A DNA stretch of 64,000 nucleotides from Mytilus trossulus (GCF_036588685.1 NC_086378.1:36309578-36373577), one strand, 5' to 3'. Shown: positions 31,101 to 43,690, counted from the first letter of the stretch. Notes: generated from the letters alone by a model not told the origin. Numbers and translations are program-made.

Positions 31101-33573
31101 AACTGCTATCCTGGGGATGCTAATTTTGTATCAAGCAGAGTGTTCACTCTCCTTCTCATATAACCTCCTTGGTTAAACAAATGAGATTTCGAAATGGTCC
31201 TATATAAATTCATCATAGATACCAGGATTGAAATTTTGTATTTGCGGTAGATGCGCATTTGTCTACAAAAGACAAAAGTTCATTTTCAGAATACCTAACA
31301 ATACTCAGCTGTTCAACCAAGATGGTGGCAATTGCTAACAGAACAAAATGCATTTTTAAAAAGATCTGATAATATTACATAGTTGATTCAAGGATTGACA
31401 AAAAAGATTAGGAATTTGAAAATTAAATCTTATTGTTATAGCCAAGACTAAAATAGTAGAGGATGGGAAAATAAATGATTGTAATTATGAATGTACTTGT
31501 TGGCATTTAATTTGACCAACACAAAAAAAAGAATGAAAGAAGATTGAATCACATGTTTATGATAAAAGAATAATCAACTAACAAGGCAAGGTCTAAATCA
31601 GTTAGGAATTTAAGACATAAGTTGTTATAGACAAGACTAAATTAGATTAAAATGGGTAAAAATGTATTTTGGGGTAAAGGCATGTCATGCACCCATTAAA
31701 AATTTCTTTTATTTTTTATGTACATGAAAAAAACTAACTGCTTTTATTATATTGTAACTGATTTTTCATTGATACAATATACATTTGTAACTTTATCTGT
31801 ATTTTTAGGGTTTTATACGACCATTCAGAGAACACCATATAGACCCAACCTCTATAACTAGACATGATTTTATAGAGACCAATGGTGATAATTTTGCTGT
31901 TATAGTCCCATTTTTAGCTCAAATGACATACAAGTTTTGGACACTGTCACCTGAACAGATAGCAGCCACTTATAATTGGGAATGTTATGTATTTTTTATT
32001 GCAGTATTTGTTAGTTTGACTAATCAGGTAGGCATAACCAATGCTTAAACAAAATAATATGCACATTTCTTGGTCAAAATGTTTGCTTGAATATTTAAGC
32101 ATTATGAAAAAACTTAGATGCTTGTTATAACAGTAATGCAAATATAAGTGATAAATTAAATATGCACTCTAAAATATTTTAATACTGATAAAAAAAAATA
32201 TCTTTATTAATTTAGTGATTAATTTTCTCTGTATTTTAACATTGCATCTTGGGAACTTAATTTGCCAAGTCTCAGTTCCTGTAGTATATTTCATCAGAAC
32301 TGCTAACTTCCCAGATATCTTATTACTTAGAGGTATTGATCAGAATCTTGAAATCCTCAATTTTTTAAACTGATAACAGTACATATACCTCGAAACATAC
32401 ATTAAAACAAGTTATAATGGCATTTATATACTTAGGGCTATTCCAGAAAAAAATGTATGGGGGGTTGGAAGGCACATTGTATTAATAATACATGGGTGAT
32501 GGGTATCAGAGCAACTTTTCACACTATAATGCACTATAATTCTCAATTACAATTGTCTGGGTGGCGGGTGCTGACAAAACTGCCTTCCAACCACCCCCCC
32601 CCCCCCCCCATACATTTTTTTCTGGAATATCCCTTACTAATATTCAAAACAATAGTTTATGTAATTTTAAAAAGTTAAAACACTTTTATAAAATATATAA
32701 CATGTAGAAGAGATTCATGAGGTCTTCATGTGCTGAAAATCCCAAATGAAGATTTTGAATAGTTGGTAGGTACTGTTTCATGACATTCATTTTTCCAAAT
32801 TGTTCATATTTTATCACATATATGGCATAATGCATATACATTACATCAATTGGACATTGTAAAATGGCAGAAAAAAATTTGAACCTGAACTGTGATGAGC
32901 TCTTGTTTTAAAATACTAATGTTTTGTATAGGCAAACCCTGAAACCTAGAATGATACTCCATTATTGTAGCTTATCTGACATGTAAAGAAAGAGGGGTTT
33001 AATATATTACATTCCGTTTGAAGTATTGTTCTGACTAAATGCAGCATACACTTAAACTTCATTTAGAATGAAAATGAATAACTTAAGTTTCATCGAAAAA
33101 AATAAGGGATATATTGCAGGAACAGTTCTAATTCTATATTCTATTAGTTATGTTTGATCTGCAACAAAGACTAAAATCAACAGAAATACAAGGCTGTTTG
33201 CTAGTATAGCATCTTCTTTATAAGTTTTATTCATTGATAACCATAACATAATAAAACAAAAATTTGAAGAAAAATTTAATTTTAATTTTTATTTATATTC
33301 TTTCTTTTTCAGTTTCACAAATGGTCTCATACTTACTTTGGACTTCCAAAGTGGATTACTATGTTGCAAGACTATCATATTATCTTACCAAAGAAGCATC
33401 ATCGGATCCACCATGTTTCTCCTCACGAGACATATTTCTGTATAACGACAGGATGGCTTAATTATCCACTAGAGAAAATCAGGTTCTGGACTACACTAGA
33501 AAGCTTAATAGAGAGCTCAACAGGAAACAAGCCTAGAGCAGATGATTTCAAATGGGCATCCAAAACCCATTGA
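28130..33573 (+). CDS. PEDS1: Plasmanylethanolamine desaturase (TMEM189/PEDS1)
   Basis: This membrane enzyme of the endoplasmic reticulum introduces the vinyl-ether double bond that makes plasmalogens; it is homologous to bacterial CarF and plant Kua. Five coding exons are 28130-28274, 29387-29506, 30753-30844, 31809-32027 and 33313-33573, all with GT-AG borders, joining to 278 residues plus stop (human protein about 270). Landmarks are [13 protein letters not shown] in exon 1, a first membrane segment in exon 2, and the histidine boxes HWGAD (103-107), REHHID (126-131), HKWSH (194-198) and HHRIHH (221-226), which would bind the di-iron centre. The C terminus is [14 protein letters not shown] chose the ATG at 28130 because it is the first in the exon. 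The exon begins after an acceptor at 28077 and is open upstream, so an earlier start in a further exon is possible. No UEV domain is fused. Confidence 0.93.
28515..28745. mobile_element. MITE-like element family K in PEDS1 intron 1
   Basis: The ends TAGTAAGGGGGTCTCATTGG and CCCCAATGAGACCCACTAGT are inverted relatives around about 190 bp. There is no coding capacity; open frames at 28309-28605 and 28670-28858 cross it by chance. Confidence 0.6.
28808..28942 (+). mobile_element. Short element family L, copy 1
   Basis: AATCACTGAAG, GGGCCCCCTTAGGTCAGTCA and AGTTCTGGATCTGCCACTGA recur at 38540-38693 (plus) and 52373-52518 (minus). The outer ends are roughly inverted. Confidence 0.6.
30147..30265 (-). 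repeat. Dispersed repeat family B in PEDS1 intron 2
   Basis: GGAAGATGTAGTATGAGTGC, CTCTCCATCCAAGTAAC and GGCCTTCAACACAGAGC are the inverse of the copy at 3321-3462. Confidence 0.7.
30569..30650 (+). repeat. Family C 5' fragment with A-rich tail
   Basis: TTGAGAATGGAAATGGGGAA and GAGACAACAACCCGACCGTA are followed by an A-rich stretch, the same order as in the 4195-4578 copy read on its own strand. Confidence 0.6.
31205..31290 (-). repeat. Degenerate relative of the retrozyme repeat
   Basis: TACCAGGATTGAAATTTTGT and GTCTACAAAAGAC resemble the flanking repeat at 1051-1150, but the hammerhead core is no longer recognisable. Confidence 0.35.
32435..32633. mobile_element. 199-bp MITE with long inverted ends, PEDS1 intron 4
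   Basis: The left end GGGCTATTCCAGAAAAAAAT, then GTATGGGGGG and TTGGAAGGCA, is mirrored at the right end (TTCTGGAATATCCC). The arms are about 40-55 bp and differ by a C tract expanded from about 6 to about 17 in the right arm. TTA flanks both sides and may be a 3-bp target duplication. Confidence 0.75.
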
Positions 33574-36500
33574 GGAAAAGATAACTTAGAATGAAATTGG
33601 ATAAAAGCACAGAATGTTTAGAAGAAAAACCTTATGTTGAGAAAATTTCCTGTTTTAGAAGATTTTTCTTTGCACCTGATGTTACAACGGGAATTGTGCA
33701 AAATATTTTGATACTATTAAATTGATGTGTTGAAACAGGGAGTTTTCTTTACAGAGTGTGTAGACTTATATCTCAAACATTGGGCATTATTACAACATTT
33801 AACTTGAAGATCAAATTCAATGCAGAATCGATATGAGTAAAACAAATTAACTTTAGGCCTTTATTGCAAGTAGGGTTCAAAAACATGTAAAAACATTGTT
33901 TTTTTTACCTTTTTAATGACTTAAAATATACTTTTTTTGAGAAATCTAACTGAACATGTTGTTCATATTGTATTTTTAACTATAAGTCACAAGATGTTAT
34001 ATCAAAGTTAAAAAGATGAAGATCTTTTTGATGCCTCTTCAGGGATTTATAACTTATTTTCAAAGACCTCTTTCCATTGGAAGACATTCATCAAGACATT
34101 TAATACTAAATTGATACATTATGGATGCTTGAACAAAATCAGCTTTTTATTCATCTTCTTGCATGAAACTTCTACTGTTTTAAATGTTTTACTTCTGTCT
34201 TGCAATACAAATTAAGAGGGTCTGGTTGGGGTTTACAGAATAAAAAATAAGGGGCCTCAAAAGTAAAGAATAGAGAAAAATAAGGTAAAAAAGTGATGCT
34301 AATATATGGAAAATGTAGAAAAATGGGCCAAATGTAAAGAATGGAAAATAATGGGCAGAAATATAAAAAAAAAGAGAAAAATCATCTCTAAAAATTAAAA
34401 AATTAAAAATTCAGAACCCCTTACTAGACCCTCTATTAACAGTTATTGACCAGAACAAATGAGAATGATCGTATTCAATGTATGTTGTGTTGTGAATCCT
34501 GCCAATTGTTCATTTCATTGTTATTTAGCTCTCTTGTTATGAAGAAGTTTGTTATTTTGTACATCTTATAGTTTTTATAATGGATACATGTACGTGAATG
34601 TAAGTCTTGTAACGTTTTTATAATGGATACATGTACATGTATGTAAGTCTGGTAACATTTTTTATTATGGATACATGCATGACATGTACATGTATGTAAG
34701 TCTGGTAATGCTATCTATGCTTTAAGTGTAAATCGAAGTTAAATGTGAAACATAAAAGTTTTATATTTGGAAGATGTATTTTATACTTAACATATTATAT
34801 AATTTTGATGTACATGTATTTATTTGCAGTAGAGTTTTCAAATTGGAAGTGAGGATATATATATAAGTGCAAAAACTAATTTATAATTGTGTACGAAAGT
34901 TTGCACCTGTTAATAATTACCCACATTTATTCTGATTTTTTCTTACAAAAGGGATTCTTCTAGTATTTATTGTTTGCAAATTTGATATCAGGTCATTGTT
35001 GATACTTTGATATGTACTTTTTATAATCAGTTTCACCTAGTAATACAACAATTATAGTAAAAACTGATTTGACATTGGACTTCAGTGTAGACACATGTAT
35101 GTACTTTTTCTAATCAGTTCGACCTAGTAATATGACCTTGTAAAAACTGATTTGACCTTGGACTTTAGTGTAGATATGGGAAAATAAAATACTCACTCTT
35201 TTCATGAACGATACGTACAATGATGACTAGTAATAATTTTAATTTGCTGTGTTCATGTACTTTAAACTTTTAACATGTTTAAAAATATAAAAAAAAATAT
35301 AATTTTCTCATAGAGATTTAAAAAAAACAAAACTTTCAAAAAGTGATAATATAAATATTTGTGATATATGACTTGCAAAAAAACGAAATGAAACTTAAAA
35401 AGTTTGGTTTTTTTTCATTTAGACATTCTTAACTGTTGAGGGTTATGGTAAAGCTGTTATCCGGTTAAACATAGATCTGAGATAATTTTATACCAATGTG
35501 TTAATTACAGTTTTCACATTCATTTATTTGTTTATGTGTATGAAAACTCATATATATCTGTTAAAATCACAATTTTGATTAGGGACAAAGAATGAACTAA
35601 ATAAGGTCATTTTAATACTCTTATATTGTCATTTGTATTGAGTCAGTTGATTGGTGCAGATTGAAACATTTGGTAGGAAATGTCACATTTTTTTTTAGAA
35701 ATACTGAAATACTGTTTAAACATGGATTTTTTTCTCATAATTTAAAACTTCATACAATTTCTTAAAATCAACATAAAATTTTCTGAGAGCAGACGGGGCT
35801 GAGACTGAAAAATTAATTTTATCTGACCAATAAAAGATCATTGCTCTTTATGTTTTGTAAGAGTATTTTAGGAATTAATGTAGAAGTAAATGTATGTTAG
35901 TGTGAATAAATTTATTGAATTATTTCCGAATCAATTGCAAATATTTAAAAAAAAATATATATAAATCAGACATTAGTAGTAAGGCATCTCCTTGATTTCA
36001 AAATTGTTTGAGGGAACTTTTTTTTTACTCCCTCCCCCCTCCCCCTAATACCCAAAAAAACTAAGGATAAATTGATTAAATTGATGTTGTCTCAAAGATT
36101 TGTGTATTCATTGATATGTTATTTTAATTTATGTATGACCAATTTTATGTTCTCATCTATCTTACATATGAAGTTTATTTACACATTACACTTTATTTTA
36201 TTGAGTTATATGAGCATTAAATAGATCATTTCACAAGACCATAGAAAATTGGTTTAGCTTTAGAATTATGCACAATTTCCTTGTTGACTTATTCTTTTTA
36301 GAAAAATTCGTTAACTAACTAATTCCTTATACATGTATTCTGTTTGTAACATGTGCTTTTTGGATGCAGGGGTTGGAAAAGTATTTCAAAGTTCCTTAGA
36401 AATTTGCAATTTATAGTGTACTTGACAGTATACTTCTCTTCAATGTTGGTTTAGAATACCTTTCCTTGTCAAATGTCTTGTGAAGTGCCTAAATTATTTT

Positions 36501-38450
36501 TATAGGAAGTACAGTGTATGAATGTTTTAGTAACAATAAAAATAAGTGTGTTTGATCTATATTTGTTTATGTGCTACATATTGTAAGATATTGTTTGCTT
36601 ACTTGAAACATGTGTTAACATCACAGATGAAACTGTAAATCTATATGCAAATCAATTAAAGAAGATCTCAACACCGTTTTTGTTGGTCCCGAACATGCAT
36701 GTAATATTTTCCAGTGGACAATAAGCAATCAACAATTTGTCTATTTCTTTTGGTAAAGATAAAAAAAAAATAGAAGATTAAGTGAAAATCATTACAGTTA
36801 TAAATTGTTGAATTGTTAAACTTGATTTTGCTTATAAAGCACTGATGGTGTAAAATTTGTAAAAATCCAAACATTTAAGTCAAACACTTTCTTGATTAGA
36901 AATGTTTCAACTGGTACATAAAATTGCTTTATCAAAATTTTGATAATATATCTAACAGTATTTCATTGGGCTAAAACTAATTTTATGAGTGAACATGAAG
37001 AAATGTATTTTGATGGGGAATATTCAGTTTATTATTTATGTAATTGTACACAGATGCTTTAAGGAATTGTTAAATTTGGCAGATTTTTGTTGTTCTAGCT
37101 ATGCTGGTTTCAATTTGCTATTTCAGAAACTAAATTTCTATGGGTAATATGATTAATCTTGAAATTTTGGTGTACAAACAATGTTTTTTTTTACCTATGA
37201 TGTTACATTAGATAATTCCTAAACCAATCAAAACATTTTGGTGTTCTTTTCACCCACAGTGCATTAGATTCTGAAATGACCAATTGCTCAAACACATTCT
37301 GTACTTTGTTTCAAATCCTTTGGTCTCACATGAAAAAATATTTTTCTGTATCATTCGAATTCCATGCCCATCTTTTACGTGATCAGTACTTGTGTATTAT
37401 GTATTTTAATATAGATTTACTTTTATCATTTACTTTAGTATTCATATTCTAGTTTTATACATTTTTAATCGATAAGGCACTATCCTTCATGTAGAGGCTT
37501 GTACTTGATTGGCTAATGAATAATATTATCAGGGGAAATAACTCAGTAAGTTATATTGCCTGTTTGCTTTACTGATTTACATATGTAAGAGAAATTATCA
37601 TAAAGTTATTTCAAAGCTTTTCGATATTGTACACTTCTACAACACAAACTTATTTGACACAACTTCAATATGTATAGTATTACTTAATTAACACATCTAA
37701 AATACATATATTGAACACATCAACAATATATTTAACACCCACTTCAAGAGCCAATTATGTTTTGAAAATAATGATATGTATGTGGCACAACTGTAGAAAA
37801 TATAATCTAAAGAAAATTCTATTGTGTGAAATGGTCTCTAGCAGTATGTTTAGAAAACTGTCTTGAGTATGAAAATACCTATTTGAGAAATGATTTTCTG
37901 TAATCTTATCTCCCCTGTTTATTGTATCTTTTCACTAATTGTTATCTCCCCTGCATAGTTGCATTTAGATATCATCTTTTGTTTTAAGTTATTTATTTGA
38001 GTTTATTTTATTGTGATTTAAAAAGATCAGTATTAACATAATTTCAACTTTGACCATAATTTTTGATAGCATGAATATACAAAAGATGAAGATTAAATAT
38101 TTATTCTTATGAATATTCTGTTAATTAATTCAATATATTGATAATTTACGCAGTTCAAGATAAAACAATCATACTTTCAAACCGGCATTATGTTGTTTTC
38201 TAAGAATTCTCAATGTACTCTCGAGGTATTTTTTTAGAAAACATGATAGCACACACTAAAATAAGCATTAAAAAGTATTTAAAAAAAATAGAAAATGTTT
38301 TTTTTGGTGTATTGTTAAAAAAAAATCTAAATTGTCAGTAATATAGACATGTTCATGTAATATTCTTTAGTAACTCATAAATCTGTCCTGTAAGATTTCT
38401 TATTTCTGTAAAATTTTCATCCTTTGTGCCTAATAAAATTGTACTAAACA
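33574..38450 (+). other. AT-rich region downstream of PEDS1, probable 3' UTR in part
   Basis: No gene is visible. AATAAA-type signals occur at about 35884, 36536 and 38436. How far the PEDS1 transcript extends cannot be told from sequence alone. One element (34215-34435) lies inside. Confidence 0.4.
34215..34435. mobile_element. MITE-like element family J, short copy
   Basis: It is bounded by GAGGGTCTGG and CTAGACCCTC. The interior (TTTACAGAATAAAAAATAAG, AAGAATAGAGAAAAATAAGG) is the reverse complement of the right side of the element at 22516-23249. It holds only about three degenerate internal units instead of about 16. Confidence 0.6.
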
Positions 38451-38539
38451 ATATGTGTTCTTTATTATGATCAAATTTGAGTACTCCTCAAAGAGACGAA
38501 CAAATTTTTCACCCAGTGGCTCTTTTCACAAAAAACATA

Positions 38540-38693
38540 GGCTGATCCAGGTGGGGGTCGGCCCCCCCCCCCCCCTTTCCTGGGAAAAATTGGTTGATTG
38601 TATAGGGAATCACTGAAGCATGACTGTAGAGGGCCCCCCTTAGGTCAGTCAGCGGGGCCCTCCCCTTAGGAAAAGTTCTGGATCTGCCACTGA
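38540..38693 (+). mobile_element. Short element family L, copy 2
   Basis: GGCTGATCCAGGTGGGGGTC, a C tract of about 14, AATCACTGAAGCATGACTG and AGTTCTGGATCTGCCACTGA match the copies at 28808 and 52373. Confidence 0.65.
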
Positions 38694-38982
38694 AATATCA
38701 TGTAAGTAAAAATAAATAATGGTCATTTCATTATAAACTTGCGATCAATTTTAATCATAAGATTTTTTTGTGAAAATAGAAGCAGAGCAAGTGTCTGTGA
38801 GCAATCTTTAAGGTCCAAGAACGTTTTTTTACGCCTGTTTACAAGACGTATTATGGTATACAGTTGTCTGTCTGTCCACTCTCGTCAGCATGTCAGGATA
38901 TAGCTTATGTTGCAGCTATTTTCAAGACATTTCAGCCTGCTCCATCATGACTGTCAATAATATATAACAAGCTACTAAAAAG

Positions 38983-40235
38983 CAGTGTTCTCCCCAGGAT
39001 TTTTGGATAGCACCAGGGTAACGCGTGACGAAATGAATTTTACAATATTTTGTGTCGCGTTGCGTCGCTTATTTTTTTTCTTGTTGGTTTTTGTCATTAC
39101 CTTTTTGCCTTTGTTTTGTTTACTGTGGTACTGTGTTGTATGGACTTTGGGTCAGAACATTATTGGTAGAAAAAGTAAATCAATAAAACAGTTTGTATAC
39201 TTTAATATCTTTGAAAAAGAAAAGAAAGCACAATTAGTCTTTAAACTAAAGTCACTTCTTATTTTTGGATCAAGCCATTTTGTCCCAATACTTGTAGTTA
39301 CACTACACATTCCCCATGTTAGATTTGACCATAACAATGAACTTTGAACAACATTAATTTTTGTTACAGAACCCTCAGTAAATTGAAAACTACTTTCCAT
39401 TCTTTTTAACAACAGTTTTATTTATTTTCTTATGCATCTTAGTTATTATTTTTAAAATTTAAGTTTATAAATACTTTATTTCAATTGTATTAGTATTTAT
39501 AAACTCACATTCCTATTAAGTTTAGGCACAATCAGCTTTTTTTAACCCTGTCCAACTTGGGGTACATATCTATTTAATATAAAATGACAAAATGTATGTG
39601 TATCAATAAAGGTATCATTCTCTAAAATAATTTGCAAAACATTTTTGTTGGTATGTTCTAAGAATTTGTTTATCCTTAATGTAACATTCTAATATAATTT
39701 TGCATTCAATTTGTACTTTATTTTAATTTTCAATGAGAAATTATATGTGAGGAGCATTTATTTGAAATAAGCAAAATCAGGGGAAATAACTCCACAATTA
39801 ATTTCTATAACAGTCAAATTATTTTGACTAAAGACTGACGTAAAAGAGTTCATTCACAAATGTCTGCTTGTCCCCTATTACAAGTCTGTTATTAAAAATA
39901 TGATCTCTTAATTAATTAAAACATAAGAGAATCATGTACATCGATTAAATCCAATCATCAATGTTAACCTCAACAGGTAAATCGATCACGTGGTATAAAC
40001 ATTATACCTGTCAATACTGGATTAAACTGGTTAGAACTGGTCAATTTTCATGGAAAATTTTAACTCTCACTCAAAGTTGAAGTCATTTGAAACTTTACCG
40101 ATTTTAAACGAATTTTTTACCGAAAACTTTAGCACCACGGAGAAAAATTATACATCGCGGCAAGAACGATACCACCGCGGTAGAAAATTATACATCGCGG
40201 GCCCGTGGTCCTTTAAGGGCCTGGGGAGAACACTG
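38983..40235. mobile_element. 1.25-kb element with 16-bp inverted ends and 5-bp target duplication
   Basis: CAGTGTTCTCCCCAGG at 38983-38998 is perfectly inverted at 40220-40235. AAAAG sits directly outside both ends and is a likely 5-bp target-site duplication. The interior has no transposase; open frames at 38985-39347 and 39152-39412 show no domain. GC-rich motifs with CACCACGGAG, CCACCGCGGT and two ATTATACATCGCGG lie near the right end. CAGTG ends recall hAT elements, but hAT makes 8-bp duplications, so I leave the superfamily open. Confidence 0.75.
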
Positions 40236-40772
40236 AAAAGTCTAGACCTCAGGCTTGCAAGCTGGTCTTAATTTTGAACAATAATCTAAGGGATTGAGAA
40301 AAAAAAACAATGCTTATTAAAAATTAAAAAAAACAGGAATAAGAGAAAAAATTAGACAAAACCATGGCTAAAAGACAAACAACATTACATAGAAAAAACA
40401 TGAAAGAGCTAATTTAATACACCAAAAACCAGGGGTGAATACATGTGTTACTAAAGAAATAGCAGTTCTTGCTCAACTGATGATGCTCAATATACTAGGT
40501 TATCCAAAATATGTGATATAGTGTATAATAATGACACAAAACCCCAGAAACACAGGCATAATGATTTTATAGCTGTTTTTATACGACCACAAAAAATTTC
40601 GTTTGATAGAATGAGAAACCAATTGGAGAATTTAAAATTTTAACCAATTATAACTTAGAAGTGGTCTCAGGACTTGGGGTTGAAACCCCTGTTATATTAT
40701 TTTCTGTATTTTTTTTGTCCATGGAACCCTAGCCTGACATGTTTAACAAAGATGCCCTAAATTTGTTTTTAG

Positions 40773-41970
40773 CTTACCTGGCCCAAAGGACCAAGTGAGC
40801 TTTTCCCATCACTAGGCGTCCGGCGTCTTCGTCTTGTCGTCAGTCGTTGTTAACTTTTGCAAAAATCTTCTCCTCTGAAACTCCTGGGCCAAATTAAACC
40901 AAACTTGGCCACAATCATCATTGGGGTATCTTCTTTAAAAAAAATTGTACAGTGACCCCGCCAAACAACCAAGATGGCCGCCATGGCTAAAAATAGAACA
41001 TAGGGGTAAATTGCAGTTTTTGGCTTATAACTCAAAAACCAAAGCATCTAGAGGAAATCTGACTTGGGTAAATTGTTAATTAGGTCAAGATCTATCTGCC
41101 CTGAAATTTTCAGATGAATTGGACAACCTGTTGTTGGGTTGCTGCCCTTGAATTGGTAATTTTAACTAATGTTCAGCAAAGTAAGATTTACAAAGTCAAC
41201 ATGACCTAAATGGTCAGTTGACCCTTTCAGAATTATTGCTCTTTTAATATAGTAAATTTTTAACCATTTTTCTAAAATCTTAGTCATCTTTTACCAAAAT
41301 CTTTTCCTCTGAAACTACTTAGCCAAATTAATCCAAACTTAGCCACAATCATCTTTGGGGTATCTTGTTTCAAAAATGCTTCTGGTGACCTGGCCATCCA
41401 ACCAAGATGGCCGCCATGGCTAAAATTAGAACATAGGGGTAAAATGCAGTTTTTGGCTTATAACTCAAAAACCAAAGCATTTAGAGAAAATCTGACATGA
41501 AGTAAAATTGTTTATCAGGTCAAGATCTATCTGCCCTGAAAATTTCAGATAAATCGGGCAATCCAATGTTGGGTTGCTGCACCTGAATTGGTAATTTTAA
41601 GGAAATTTTGCTGTTTTTGGTTATTATCTTGAATATTATTATAGATAGCGATAAACTGTAAACAGCAATTATGTTCAGCAAAGTAAGATTTACAAATAAG
41701 TCAACATGACCGAAATGGTCAATTGTTCCCCTAAGGAGTTATTGTCCTTTACAGTAAATTTTTAACAATTTTCCACTGAAACTACTGGACCAAGTTCATT
41801 ATAGATAGAGATAATTGTAAACAGCAAGAATGTTCAGTAAAGTAAGATGTGCAAACACATCACCATCATCAAACACAATTTTTTGATGAATCCATCTGTG
41901 TCCTTTGTTTTTTATTCAGTGACACATAGACCAAGGTGAGCGACACAGGCTCTTTAGAGCCTGTAGTTCT
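40773..41970 (+). repeat. Dispersed repeat family F, long copy
   Basis: It begins AGCTTACCTGGCCCAAAGGA and ends near CCAAGGTGAGCGACACAGGC. Two internal sub-blocks (about 40850-41200 and 41290-41620) repeat the same order: CTCTGAAACT, CCACAATCATC, CAAGATGGCCGCCATGGCTA, AACATAGGGGTAAA, GGTCAAGATCTATCTGCCCT and GTTGGGTTGCTG. No protein is encoded. Confidence 0.75.
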
Positions 41971-42065
41971 TTCTATTAGGGCTCTGGAGAATTTTGGCTT
42001 CTAGAATCTGACTTTTTATAATTCCTACAGCAGTCATATACTTCAAATCACACCAGTTACTGTTA

Positions 42066-42596
42066 AGCTCACCTGGCCCAGAGGGCCGAGTGAGCTTTTC
42101 TCATCACTTGGCGTCCGTTGACTGTAAACTTTTACAAAAATCTACTCCCCTGAAATTACTAGGCCAAATTTAACCAAACTTGGCCATAATCATCATTGGA
42201 GTATCTTGTTTAAAAACGTGTCCCGGCTAAGTGAGCTTTTCTCATCACTTGGCGTCCGCCGTCTGTAAACTTTTACAAAAATCTACTTCTCTGAAACTAC
42301 TGGGCTAAATTTAACCAAACTTTGCCACAATCATCATTTGAGTATCTAGTTTAAAAAATGTGTCCGGTGACCCGGCCAACCAAATAGATGGCCACCATGG
42401 CTAAAAATAGAACATAGGGGTAATAGTAGATTTTGGCTTATATATCTGAAACCAACGCATTTAGCGCAAATCTGACAAAGTAACATTTTTTATCAGGTCA
42501 AGATATATCTGCTGTGAAATTTTCAGATGAATCGGACAACCAGTTGTTGGGTTGCTGCCCCTGAATTGGTAATTTTAAGGAAATTTTGCCGTTTTT
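42066..42596 (+). repeat. Dispersed repeat family F, truncated copies
   Basis: Two starts of the family (AGTGAGCTTTTCTCATCACT at 42090 and again near 42230) precede one body with AGATGGCCACCATGGCTAAA and GTTGGGTTGCTGCCCCTGAA. It runs directly into family G at 42594. Confidence 0.7.
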
Positions 42597-43255
42597 GTCG
42601 AGCCTGCAATTTTTGTTGCAGAAAGCTCGACATAGGGATAGTGATCCGGCGGCGGTGTTAGCTATCTTCTTAACAGTGTTATATTTTAGAAGGTGGAAGA
42701 CCTGGATGCTTATGGATGCCTCATGTTGCGAAGTTTCCGTCAGTCACATGTCCAATGTCCTTGACCTCATTTTCATTGTTCAGTGACTACTTAAAAAAAG
42801 TTAATATTTTTTGTAAAATTAAATTCCCTCTTATTATTAGTAAAAGGATAACTATATTTGTACGTACCTTGCAAGGTTCTCATTCCCGTCGTACAGTTTT
42901 TACTTGACCTCGACCTCATTTCATGGATCAGTGGACATAGTTAAATTTTGGTGGTCAAGTCCGTTTCTCGGATACTATAAGCAATAGGTCTAGTATATTT
43001 AGTGCATGAAAGGACTGTAAGGAGTACATGTCCTACTGGCAGGTGTCATCTGACCTTGACCTCATTTTTATGGTTCAGTGGTCTAAGTTAAGTTTCGAGT
43101 TGAGTTTTAGTCTATTTTTTCTAATACTATATGCAATAGGTCAACTATGTTTGGTGTATGGAAATATTTTATGATCTTAGTGTCAGTCGCGCAGGTTTTA
43201 TTTGACATTGACCTAATTTTCACGGTTCATTGCTGAGTTTTAAGTATTTGTGTCG
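42594..43255 (+). repeat. Family G element, 3'-truncated
   Basis: It starts with a hairpin (GTCGAGCCTGCAA...TTGCAGAAAGCTCGAC), then GGATAGTGATCCGGCGGCGG. It continues with repeated TGACCTTGACCTCATTTT-type phrases separated by about 160 bp. The homologous full copies are 46019-47012 and 50049-51158. Confidence 0.75.
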
Positions 43256-43261
43256 ACATCC

Positions 43262-43690
43262 TTCAACTCTACCGCTATATAGATGATGTTATTTCACTAA
43301 ATAATTCAAAATTTGGTGACTATGTGGATCGCATCTTTCCAATCGAGCTAGAGATACAAGATACTACAGATAGATACAGTTAAGTCGGCCTCATATCTTA
43401 AATAACATCTTGAAATTGACAATGAGATTCGGTTGAAAACAAAACTTTACGACAAAAGAGATGATTTCAGCTTTCCAATTGTGAACTTTCCATTTCTAAG
43501 TAGCAACATTCCAGCAGCACCTGCATACGGTATATATATATTTCCCAATTGATACGATATTCCCGTGCTTGCATTTCCTATCATGATTTTCTTGATATAC
43601 TGGCGGATCCCGAAATTTTGTAAGGACTTAACAAATTTCACTAAGAACGAGAGACTAGTGTGCACATGCCATTCGATACTCAAAGAGTTC
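43262..43690 (+). pseudogene. Reverse-transcriptase fragment with YIDD box
   Basis: The frame RYIDDVISLNNSKFGDYVD, followed by PIELEIQDTTD, is an RT catalytic-site region. After a four-base duplication (AGATAGAT) the frame shifts to TVKSASYL, then HLEIDNEIRLKTKLYDKRDD and FSFPIVNFPF with more stops. It is a dead fragment; the element class (Penelope-like or other) cannot be fixed from this piece. The surrounding 43690-44390 shows only a short family E end. Confidence 0.65.

Noticed and set aside
38985..39347. 120-residue frame with a hydrophobic stretch
   Set aside because: It starts inside the terminal repeat of a mobile element and shows no recognisable domain.
39152..39412. Possible transposase frame in the 1.25-kb element
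   Set aside because: The 86-residue frame lacks catalytic or DNA-binding motifs; the element is better seen as non-autonomous.
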